NCBI GenBank assembly: GCA_016873525.1
Contig: VGXD01000082.1
Span: 1-8,259, forward strand
Source: Nitrospira sp.
Lineage (GTDB): Bacteria > Nitrospirota > Nitrospiria > Nitrospirales > Nitrospiraceae
DNA: 8,259 bases
Direction of reading: 5' to 3'
The notes beneath the pieces are model-generated. The model searched no databases, was not told the origin of the DNA, and saw only the letters and a list, made by a program, of their open reading frames with translations. The translations under genes were made by a program, and so were the position numbers. Positions 1 through 5,403 of this stretch are shown piece by piece. Numbering within the stretch: position 1 is the first letter of the stretch; each line of letters begins with the position of its first letter.

Positions 1-102
1 GAGTTCGGCCAGCCACAAGCAAAGCCAGGAACCCTTGAAGCCTGTGTGTCCTGTGACGAAGACCTTCTTGCCTCGCAAGACGCCGCCGAAAAGATCCGTC
101 AT
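1..102 (-). CDS. rfbG: CDP-glucose 4,6-dehydratase, N-terminal 34 residues (runs off window)
   Basis: The minus strand from the ATG at 102-100 stays open to the window edge. The visible protein contains RGKKVFVTGHTGFKGSW at residues 10-26. This is the Rossmann G-x-x-G-x-x-G NAD-binding loop in the form typical of CDP-glucose 4,6-dehydratases (the HTGFKGSWL signature); dTDP- and GDP-sugar dehydratases differ here. The family converts CDP-glucose to CDP-4-keto-6-deoxyglucose in the cytoplasm, the entry step to CDP-3,6-dideoxyhexoses and branched CDP-sugars of O-antigens. It starts 10 bases after the E1 beta stop on the same strand, so it is probably co-transcribed with both E1 genes. The Shine-Dalgarno is weak (AGG about 4 bases upstream). 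The catalytic Ser/Tyr/Lys residues lie outside the window, so integrity cannot be judged. Confidence 0.82.
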   Translation of the reverse strand, partial: MTDLFGGVLRGKKVFVTGHTGFKGSWLCLWLAEL

Positions 103-112
103 CGCCTGTTGC

Positions 113-1102
113 TCAACATACGAGCCCGAACTGTCTGATCGTCCCGACAATATGATCGACCGCCTGGTAGTACGCGTCCTCCAGCACTCCGTTGGCGGGC
201 GCCGGACAGTCTGGCAGGGCTACTCGAAGAACGGGAGCTTTCAACGACCCGAACGCCTCCTCCGCAGCCAATGCCGCAATCTCCCCGGACATGCCGAAGG
301 ATTTCCAGCCGACATCAGCGACGACCAACCGCCCTGTCTTCCCGACCGACTGCAGTATCAAGTCCCGATCAAGCGGTTTGATCGTTCTCAGGTCGATGAC
401 CTCCACGTCCACGCCCTCGGCAGCCAGGACCTCCGCCGCCCGCATGGCCTCATGCACCATGAAGGAAACCGCCACCACCGTCACGTCCTTGCCTTCCCGG
501 CGGATGCAGCCCTTTCCAATCTCGACGCTGTAGACCTCTTCCGGAACGACTTCTTCCAGGTGATATAGCAGCCGCTCGTCTACGAAGACCACAGGATTGG
601 CATCACGGATGGCCGCAATCATCAGACCTTTGGCGTCATATGCGGTCGCAGGCATGACTACCTTGAGCCCCGGAATGTTGGCAAAGAGACCATGAATCGC
701 CTGCGAGTGCTGGGCGCCTTGGGCGCCGCCCCGGTTGATGATGCCCCAGAAGACGACTGGCACGGATCCGCTGCCACCGTTCATGTAATACCAGTTCGCC
801 GCCTGGTTGATGATCGGATCCATGGCGAAGAACATGAAGTCCATCCGCGGATGCACCACGACGGGCTTCATGCCCGCAATGGCCGCACCCACTGCCGCGC
901 CCGTAATACCGTTTTCCGATACCGGCGTATCGATGACGCGAGCCTCCCCGAACCGATCAAGAAGACCGCGGGCGGTGTTCCCGACATACCAGGGACTCTT
1001 GACCCCTTGTCCGATGAGAAACACGGACGCGTCCAGCTCCATCACCTGATGGAGCGCCTCATTGATGGCCAGGCTGTACTGCAGCCTCCTAGGCGAAGAC
1101 AT
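113..1102 (-). CDS. Thiamine-diphosphate E1 beta subunit (2-oxoacid dehydrogenase/transketolase-like)
   Basis: This 329-residue protein has the full length of an E1 beta chain of pyruvate/acetoin/branched-chain oxoacid dehydrogenases. Visible landmarks are DTPVSENGITGAA (residues 58-70), where Glu63 matches the glutamate that activates the thiazolium cofactor; HPRMDFMFFAMDPIINQAANW (84-104); the conserved His-Ser-Gln at 132-134; and the IPGLKVVMPATAYDAKGL block from about 143, followed by a C-terminal transketolase-type domain (VEVIDLRTIKPLD). E1 alpha and beta form an alpha2beta2 enzyme that decarboxylates a 2-oxoacid and passes on the acyl unit. The ATG at 1102 has a GAGGAG ten bases upstream, inside the end of the E1 alpha gene, and overlaps that gene by 14 bases, which indicates translational coupling. 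No E2 or E3 gene is in the window and the next gene is a CDP-sugar dehydratase. A role in sugar biosynthesis is therefore inferred, not shown. Confidence 0.9.
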   Translation of the reverse strand: MSSPRRLQYSLAINEALHQVMELDASVFLIGQGVKSPWYVGNTARGLLDRFGEARVIDTPVSENGITGAAVGAAIAGMKPVVVHPRMDFMFFAMDPIINQAANWYYMNGGSGSVPVVFWGIINRGGAQGAQHSQAIHGLFANIPGLKVVMPATAYDAKGLMIAAIRDANPVVFVDERLLYHLEEVVPEEVYSVEIGKGCIRREGKDVTVVAVSFMVHEAMRAAEVLAAEGVDVEVIDLRTIKPLDRDLILQSVGKTGRLVVADVGWKSFGMSGEIAALAAEEAFGSLKAPVLRVALPDCPAPANGVLEDAYYQAVDHIVGTIRQFGLVC

Positions 1103-2081
1103 ATCTCAACAGCTCCTCTCTTCGTGGACTTGGGCTTTCCATCGCGTAATCTCGCGCTTTGCCGATGCCGGCTGCGACATCCGCGCGAATCGATGCCATC
1201 GTGTGCTCATCGACGAGCTGCCCTGCTAGGAGGTACCTTTCAAAACACGTGATGGGGTCCCTCTTGCGCCACGCCTCGATTTCATGCTGCGGTCGGATGT
1301 CCTGATGGGTACCTTGAATGGCGTCGTCCGGTCCGACATGCCCGCGCAGCCGGTAGGTCATGAGTTCCAGGAAAACGGGACCGTTCCCTTTCCTGCACGC
1401 TTCGACGGCATTTCTGCCTGCCCCGAGAACCTGAAGGAGGTCATTGCCATCCACCTGATGAGACTCGATGCCGAAGGACGCCGCCGTCATGTAAATCGGC
1501 TGGCTGACCCGACACTCACGAATAGGCAGGTGCGTCGAATAGAGGTTGTTTTCACACGCAAAAATCACAGGCAGCCGCTTGAGTGCCGCAAAATTGAGCG
1601 ATTCGTACAGCACGCCTTCGCCGCAGGCCCCATCTCCGAAAAAGCTCACGACGACCCGGCCGTCCTGACGGATCTGCGCTGCCAGGGCGGCCCCGACCGC
1701 GAGTGATACGGTCCCGGCCACAATTGGCGCCGACCCCATCATTCCGACATCCTGATCGATGACGTGCATGGACCCACCGCGCCCGCGGGAGCAGCCCGTG
1801 GCCTTGCAGTAAATCTCAGCCATCATCGCGCGAAGGTCTCCTCCCTTCGCCAGATAATGTCCATGCGAGCGATGGCTGCCAAACACATAGTCGTCGCGGG
1901 AAAGGCCAGAACAGAGCCCGACCGCAATGGCCTCTTGTCCGCAGGACAGATGGCACGGAGTGCGAATCTCCGAATTCAGAATGGGTGCCACAAGGCTCTC
2001 TTCGAAGAAACGGATGGTCACCATCTGACGGTAGAGGTCAGAAAGAAACTCAGCGGTGAATTCACTCTTCATGCTCTGCAT
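1089..2081 (-). CDS. Thiamine-diphosphate E1 alpha subunit (2-oxoacid dehydrogenase)
   Basis: This 330-residue protein matches E1 alpha chains. It has the thiamine-diphosphate motif GDG at 149-151 ending in Asn-Asn at 178-179, the HRSHGHYLAKGG active-site loop at 70-81, GGSMH at 102-106, and the Y-R-L-R-G-H loop at 243-248 before GPDD. Mitochondrial PDH E1 alpha carries its regulatory serines in this last loop. It is slightly shorter than housekeeping PDH alpha chains and fits the stand-alone alpha/beta pairs found in glycan and secondary-metabolite clusters. Its stop lies inside the start of E1 beta. ATGs at 2081 and 2072 are both possible starts and neither has a good Shine-Dalgarno; I keep the upstream one with low confidence. 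The 106 bases before it lead straight into an IS256-type relic, so the original upstream genes or promoter may be lost. Confidence 0.9.
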   Translation of the reverse strand: MQSMKSEFTAEFLSDLYRQMVTIRFFEESLVAPILNSEIRTPCHLSCGQEAIAVGLCSGLSRDDYVFGSHRSHGHYLAKGGDLRAMMAEIYCKATGCSRGRGGSMHVIDQDVGMMGSAPIVAGTVSLAVGAALAAQIRQDGRVVVSFFGDGACGEGVLYESLNFAALKRLPVIFACENNLYSTHLPIRECRVSQPIYMTAASFGIESHQVDGNDLLQVLGAGRNAVEACRKGNGPVFLELMTYRLRGHVGPDDAIQGTHQDIRPQHEIEAWRKRDPITCFERYLLAGQLVDEHTMASIRADVAAGIGKARDYAMESPSPRREELLRYVFA

Positions 2082-2187
2082 TCGCGGTTTCGGGTAAGTC
2101 CCAAGTCTAGTTGAAAAGCAGGTGGTGCCGCGGTACTAGAATGTGAATCCCGCCAAGGATCTCCATTCATTCCCGAGGACACCACCC

Positions 2188-2858
2188 ATGCCAAGAGTAC
2201 GCCAGAAGCCGCCGACGAAACAGCCGCCCGCCGTGCCGAAAGCCGCGCAGGCGCTGCCCCCGATGCTGCCGCTGGACGATGAGACCCTGACCACCGGTGA
2301 CGCTGGCGATGATTCAAGCGTTGATCCCGCTGGGCCGAGTGGCGGGTGCTCGTGCTCGATGGCAATTCGTTTGCCGGCGATCAACTCGTGGGGACGCTGG
2401 GGGTGACCACCACGGGGGAGAAGCGGATCCTGGGCCTCGTGCAGACGGCGAGCGCCGATTCCCGCTTGATCAGCCTCTGCTGGTCGTGCTTGACGGCGCG
2501 AAGGGTCTGCGGGCGGCGGTGCGAGACGTCTTCGGTGACGGGGTCCAAGTGCAGCGGTGTCAATGGCACAATCGGGAGAATCGGGAGAATCGGGTGAGCT
2601 ATCTGGCGAAGCAGGATCAACCGACGTGGCGACGGAAACTCCAGGCGGCGTGGGCCCGTCCCGCCTCTGCGGACGCCAAGCGCGCGCTGGACCGTCTGCA
2701 TCGCGAGTTGCGGCTCCTGAACGAATCCGCTGCGGCGAGTCTCGCGGAAGCCGTTGAGGAAACACTCACGCGCCACTGGCTGGGCGTGTTTTCCGAGTTC
2801 GGCGTGAGCTTCAAGACCACCAACCTGATCGAGAGCGTGATGGCGCGCCTGGAGGCTA
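2188..2858 (+). pseudogene. Decayed IS256-family (Mutator) transposase, interrupted by an IS5-family element
   Basis: Fragments of one transposase are spread over three frames. An N-terminus starts at ATG 2188 behind GAGGA (MPRVRQKPPTKQPPAV). A short VTLAMIQALIPLG piece from 2297 is in a second frame. LVLDGNSFAGDQLVGTLGVTTTGEKRILGLVQTA (from about 2349) is in a third. From about 2470 the second frame resumes with LLVVLDGAKGLRAAVRDVFGDGVQVQRCQWH, WRRKLQAAWARP, ELRLLNESAAASL and VSFKTTNLIESVMARLEA. These are characteristic Transposase_mut blocks. Much of the N-terminal half is missing near 2336-2346, a further stretch is lost near 2465, and a 9-bp unit is triplicated at 2571-2597. The family C-terminus is absent: the IS5-family element begins right after LEA, and what lies beyond it does not resemble the missing end. 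The protein cannot be functional. Inverted repeats of this element were not found. Confidence 0.85.
2571..2597 (+). repeat. Three tandem copies of a 9-bp unit in the IS256-type relic
   Basis: The unit atcgggaga occurs twice exactly and a third time as atcgggtga. In the transposase frame it gives RENRENRV, where related transposases have a single R-E-N before V-x-Y-L. It preserves the frame and is probably a slippage expansion in a gene already under no selection. Confidence 0.75.
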
Positions 2859-2873
2859 GAGCCTGTTATGAAC
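2859..2873 (+). repeat. Left terminal inverted repeat of IS element 1
   Basis: Fifteen bases, perfectly complementary to 3718-3732. With the flanking CTA/TAG bases the match is 18 bp (2856-2873 against 3718-3735). It contains the stop codon of the transposase. Confidence 0.9.
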
Positions 2874-3669
2874 CAACGCATTGGATGGCAGCGCGATGCA
2901 GCATGAGACAGGCAAACGCGATGAAGTGCAGCCCGGCGAGCGTGCCGGGCATGCGCTCGTAGTCGCGCGCCAAGCGTCGGAAGCGAGCGGTCCATGCGAA
3001 ACTCCGCTCGACGACCCAACGTCGGGGCAACAGCACAAAGCCGCGCTTCGCCTCCGACAGTTTGACGACCTCCAAGTGGATCCCGTGCGTCGCCGCGGCC
3101 TCGGCCGGCGCGGGGCCCGTGTAGCCTTGATCGACATAGGCCAGCGTCACACTCTCGCCGGTCGCAGCTTGCACGTCCGCCGCCAGCGCGTCCACCTGCG
3201 CGCGTTCCTGTTCGTTGGCGGCGGTCACGCGCACCGCGAGCAGATGCCCCAGCGTATCGACGGCCATATGCACCTTGGACCCCTTCCGGCGTTTGTGTCC
3301 GTCGTACCCCGCGCGCGCCCCGCTCTCGGGGGTGCTCTGCAACGTGCGCCCATCGAGCACGGCGGCCGTCGGCGCGGGGGCGCGATCCTCGGTCATGCGC
3401 AGCACCGCGCGCAGATCGTGGACCATCGCTTCGAAACATCCGGCAGCCAGCCACCGCTGCGTTTGCTGATAGACGGCCGCCCACGGGGGCAGATCGTTTG
3501 GCAGGAAGCGCCACTGGCTACCCGTGCGCACGAGCAGGCGTAGCGCATTGAACACCTCGCGCAAGTCATGTTGTCGCTGGCCGGCATCAAGAGGCAGGAG
3601 CGTCAAATAGGGAGCGACGAAGGCCCATTCCTCGTCGCTGATATCACTCGGATACGGTTTCCGGGACAT
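2866..3669 (-). CDS. IS5-family transposase of element 1, intact
   Basis: This 267-residue DDE transposase cuts and rejoins the ends of its own element. The N-terminal domain (SDISDEEWAFVAPYL, residues 8-22, then DLREVFNALRLLVRTGSQWR at 35-54) is the usual IS5-family DNA-binding part. The catalytic triad is visible as Asp106 in AVLDGRT, Asp180 in AYVDQGYTG and Glu221 in RRWVVERSFAW. The start is well supported by GAGG six bases before the ATG at 3669. The TAA stop (2866-2868) lies inside the left inverted repeat, a compact arrangement common in these elements. It is a single frame without the programmed shift seen in element 2, and the two proteins are only distantly related. I cannot assign the IS5 subgroup with certainty. 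Confidence 0.93.
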   Translation of the reverse strand: MSRKPYPSDISDEEWAFVAPYLTLLPLDAGQRQHDLREVFNALRLLVRTGSQWRFLPNDLPPWAAVYQQTQRWLAAGCFEAMVHDLRAVLRMTEDRAPAPTAAVLDGRTLQSTPESGARAGYDGHKRRKGSKVHMAVDTLGHLLAVRVTAANEQERAQVDALAADVQAATGESVTLAYVDQGYTGPAPAEAAATHGIHLEVVKLSEAKRGFVLLPRRWVVERSFAWTARFRRLARDYERMPGTLAGLHFIAFACLMLHRAAIQCVGS

Positions 3670-3717
3670 CGACCACCTCGCGTGGAGGTTCCATGCCCCA
3701 GACTCGTTTCCACTTCA

Positions 3718-3732
3718 GTTCATAACAGGCTC
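3718..3732 (-). repeat. Right terminal inverted repeat of IS element 1
   Basis: The perfect reverse complement of 2859-2873. It lies about 50 bases upstream of the transposase start, so it would be at the promoter end of the element. Confidence 0.9.
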
Positions 3733-3735
3733 TAG

Positions 3736-3903
3736 GTTTGAGGAATCGGGCACTGGCTGCGATTCGGTGTTTATGATGGAGGCGGGCAGTTTGTTCAACG
3801 CTTGAACATCTGGCTGGGGGTCAGTGGTGTCAAGGATGCTTCTAGGCGGCGCTGGGAGGTCAAGTGCGGGAAAGTGTGGACTTTCTTCCGGGCATGAAGC
3901 GGC
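3736..3903. other. Spacer between the two IS elements, with an unassigned 51-codon open stretch
   Basis: The plus frame from 3742 to the TGA at 3895-3897 is open and reads GIGHWLRFGVYDGGGQ through to KVWTFFRA. It begins directly after a TGA at 3739-3741, has no start codon, and does not continue the IS256-type transposase. About two thirds of its codons end in G or C. It could be the tail of a gene removed by the insertions, or an accidental open frame. I recognise no family. Confidence 0.35.
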
Positions 3904-3906
3904 TTA

Positions 3907-3922
3907 GAGAGCGTTTCACAAC
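3907..3922 (+). repeat. Left terminal inverted repeat of IS element 2
   Basis: Sixteen bases, perfectly complementary to 4746-4761, and preceded by the target duplication TTA at 3904-3906. Confidence 0.92.
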
Positions 3923-4721
3923 TTGCTGAGGTAGTTCCAGCAGATGAGGGCACGCCCGAGATCGAGGAAGCCGATATAGTGGCGAGCGAACCGATCGTAG
4001 CGGGTGCGCAGGCGCCGCAGGGCATTGAGCCACGCGAAGTCCCGCTCGACGACCCAGCGGTAACGCCCGAGGCGCTCGCTCGACTCGATGCCGCGACGGG
4101 CGATGCGCGGCGTGATGCCGCGCACACGGCACGCATGTCGGCACTTCTTGAAGTCGTAGCCCTTGTCGGCGTGCATCTTCCCCGGGCGCCGTCGAGGACG
4201 GCCGGGCCCGCGGTGTGGCAGCGCCGGAATCGCATCAAGCATCTGCGCGACGCGCTGACAGTCGTTCACGTTCGCCGCCGAGAGGCGGACGGCGAGGGGA
4301 ATGCCGGTGGCGTCGACCACAAGAGGGCGCTTGCAGCCCGCGCGGCCTTTATCCGTTGGATTCGGGCCGATGTAGTTGCCCCTTTTTTCGCCGCCACGGT
4401 CGAACTGTCCAGGGCGGCACGACTCCAGTCGATCTCGCCAGCCCAACTCAACTCGCGCAGCAACAACTTGTGCAGGCGTTTCCACACCCCGCGTTTGGTC
4501 CATGCGTTGAAGCGGCGCCAACAGGTGGAGCCCGAGCCGCAGTTCATCTCCAAGGGCAGCATCTGCCACGCGAGTGCCGTCCGGAGAACGAAGAGAATGC
4601 CGGTGAAGGCCTGTCGGTTCGAGACGGTCACCTTCCGCCCGCCCTTCTTGCCGGGCTTTGGCTCCGGCGGCAGCAGCGGGGCGACCTTCTCCCAGAGCGC
4701 GTCCGAGACGAGAGGTTTCAT
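3916..4721 (-). CDS. IS5-family transposase of element 2, two frames joined by -1 frameshift
   Basis: The first frame starts at ATG 4721 (MKPLVSDALWEKVAPLLPPEPK) and carries the IS5 N-terminal domain and Asp105 in ALDSSTV. The second frame, ending at 3916, carries GNYIGPNPTDKGRAG, VVDATGIPLAVRLSAANVND, the second Asp in KMHADKGYD and the Glu in RYRWVVERDFAW. Neither frame alone holds the full DDE triad. A -1 slip on the six A's (minus strand, 4388-4383) joins VAAKK to RGNYIGPNP and gives one protein of 268 residues, the normal family length. Without slipping, the first frame runs on to 4266 as a 151-residue product without the second and third catalytic residues. Such truncated forms can act as inhibitors in related elements. 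The stop lies inside the left inverted repeat. Confidence 0.88.
4383..4388 (-). promoter_or_regulatory. A6 slippery run for programmed -1 frameshifting in IS element 2
   Basis: On the minus strand the sequence is GCG AAA AAA GGG in the first transposase frame. Slipping back one base gives AGG GGC AAC and enters the second frame exactly where family homology crosses over. A6G runs of this kind are the usual shift site in IS5/IS427-type elements. No downstream stimulatory structure was worked out. Confidence 0.75.
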
Positions 4722-4745
4722 GCCCCATGGACGACTCTCACCTCA

Positions 4746-4761
4746 GTTGTGAAACGCTCTC
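4746..4761 (-). repeat. Right terminal inverted repeat of IS element 2
   Basis: The perfect reverse complement of 3907-3922, followed by the second TTA at 4762-4764. Confidence 0.92.
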
Positions 4762-4878
4762 TTAGGCTTTCCGTACGGTCCATCGGCATTCTCCGTGTCG
4801 TGCGCTTGGCGGCTCACGCTCGGAGTTTACTGATGGGCCGTGCTCCTTTCACTCCCGGACATGTCAAACGTCGACTGC

Positions 4879-4899
4879 CTCCCCGGCCAAGCCGGGGGG
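4879..4899. terminator. Strong GC hairpin, possible terminator or IS200/IS605-like end structure
   Basis: CCCCGGC (4881-4887), a CAA loop and GCCGGGG (4891-4897) pair perfectly. A T-G wobble and a C-G pair extend the stem to 9 bp. No T run follows on either strand, so intrinsic termination is doubtful. On the minus strand it reads as a C-rich arm, CTTGG turn and GGGGAGG, resembling the hairpin at the right end of many IS200/IS605 elements. That resemblance is inference only. Confidence 0.4.
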
Positions 4900-4907
4900 T
4901 CTCCCGT

Positions 4908-4997
4908 TTACGCTAGCTGTGGCGCGTGTTCATGTTTGATGACCGCCTCACGGGCGGCGGCCTTGCTGACAGTCTCGAATTCCGGTGCTTCACGCAT
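4908..4997 (-). CDS. Possible small protein, 29 residues, unknown function
   Basis: The ATG at 4997 follows an excellent Shine-Dalgarno, AGGAGGAG, ending 3-4 bases upstream; it is among the best in the window. The product, MREAPEFETVSKAAAREAVI and nine more residues, is charged and helix-prone and ends at TAA 4910-4908, eleven bases before the GC hairpin. The frame is open further upstream to ATG 5063, which would give 51 residues but has no ribosome-binding site. I do not recognise a family. It may be a real small gene, a leader peptide or a fragment of a dead gene. Confidence 0.28.
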   Translation of the reverse strand: MREAPEFETVSKAAAREAVIKHEHAPQLA

Positions 4998-5403
4998 TGT
5001 CTCCTCCTGTGCAACATCTGGCGTTTGCTCGTCGACACGAAACTTCCTAGACCAGTAGTGCATCAGCGAATGGTGAATCCTGGCCTGGTTCGCGAGGCTT
5101 TTGATGCTGCCTCTGCCAGCGATTCAACTTGCGAGACATGCCTTGACCAGTAGCGGTTCTACCTCCGTGCTGAACCGCGCCATTATAGCGTTCGAGGTGA
5201 CACCCTGAGGGACTGAACGGCACCGCCGTTTGTCCACCGCTACGGGCCAATCCGCAAAGCCGGAGATGCTCAGGTCATAGCTAAACGATCTCCTGTCTGC
5301 GCGCGAAACTTCCTGACCCACCTATCTACTTCCTGCCTAGCGGTAAGCCATTCTCCACGTTACGCTTACCTATCGCTGACTATCGAACGGTCTATTGGAC
5401 CTG

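Larger units (their letters stand above)
2859..3732 (-). mobile_element. IS5-family insertion sequence, apparently complete (element 1, ~874 bp)
   Basis: The element holds one intact transposase on the minus strand and is bounded by perfect inverted repeats gagcctgttatgaac (2859-2873) and its complement (3718-3732). The identity extends three more bases on each side because both ends sit in CTAG. The target duplication is therefore either TA (2857-2858 and 3733-3734) or CTAG, if the element is taken as 2860-3731. Both fit the TA-centred targets of the IS5 family. It is inserted in the 3' part of the IS256-type transposase relic and so is younger than that element. With both ends and an unbroken transposase it may still be mobile. 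Confidence 0.88.
3907..4761 (-). mobile_element. IS5-family (IS427-type) insertion sequence, complete (element 2, 855 bp)
   Basis: Perfect 16-bp inverted repeats gagagcgtttcacaac (3907-3922) and complement (4746-4761) enclose a two-frame transposase on the minus strand. A 3-bp direct repeat TTA lies immediately outside both ends (3904-3906 and 4762-4764), the expected target duplication for this family. An 855-bp length, two overlapping ORFs and an A-rich shift site are typical of the IS427 group. The intact ends, clean target duplication and fusible frames suggest a recent insertion. Confidence 0.92.
4765..5403. other. About 640 bases without a recognisable gene; probable mobile-element or gene debris
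   Basis: No frame gives a product I recognise. The region holds a GC-rich hairpin (4879-4899), a small minus-strand ORF with a strong ribosome-binding site (4908-4997), and an 11-bp direct repeat cgaaacttcct at 5038-5048 and 5304-5314. Several open stretches of 50-70 codons on either strand end at scattered stops. The minus frame from about 5120 to 4908, reading ANQARIHHSLMHYWSRKFRV and onward, is open for about 70 codons and looks protein-like but has a TGA just upstream. An eroded coding gene or old transposable element is the likeliest reading. The promoter of the CapD-type gene should lie in the last 100 bases, but I see no convincing -35/-10 pair. Confidence 0.5.

Noticed and set aside
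192..1252. Plus-strand ORFs within the E1 alpha/beta genes
   Set aside because: They overlap strongly motif-supported genes on the other strand and have arginine/serine/proline-rich, motif-free products.
2381..3514. Minus-strand ORF of 377 codons spanning the IS256 relic and IS element 1
   Set aside because: It crosses an insertion boundary and is out of frame with both recognised transposases; a product of high GC content.
2859..4764. The two IS5-family elements as ends of one composite transposon
   Set aside because: Their inverted repeats and transposases differ, each has its own target-site signature, and only about 170 bases of unassigned DNA lie between them.
5182..5187. Perfect TATAAT on the minus strand
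   Set aside because: No acceptable -35 box 16-18 bases upstream and no convincing gene downstream.
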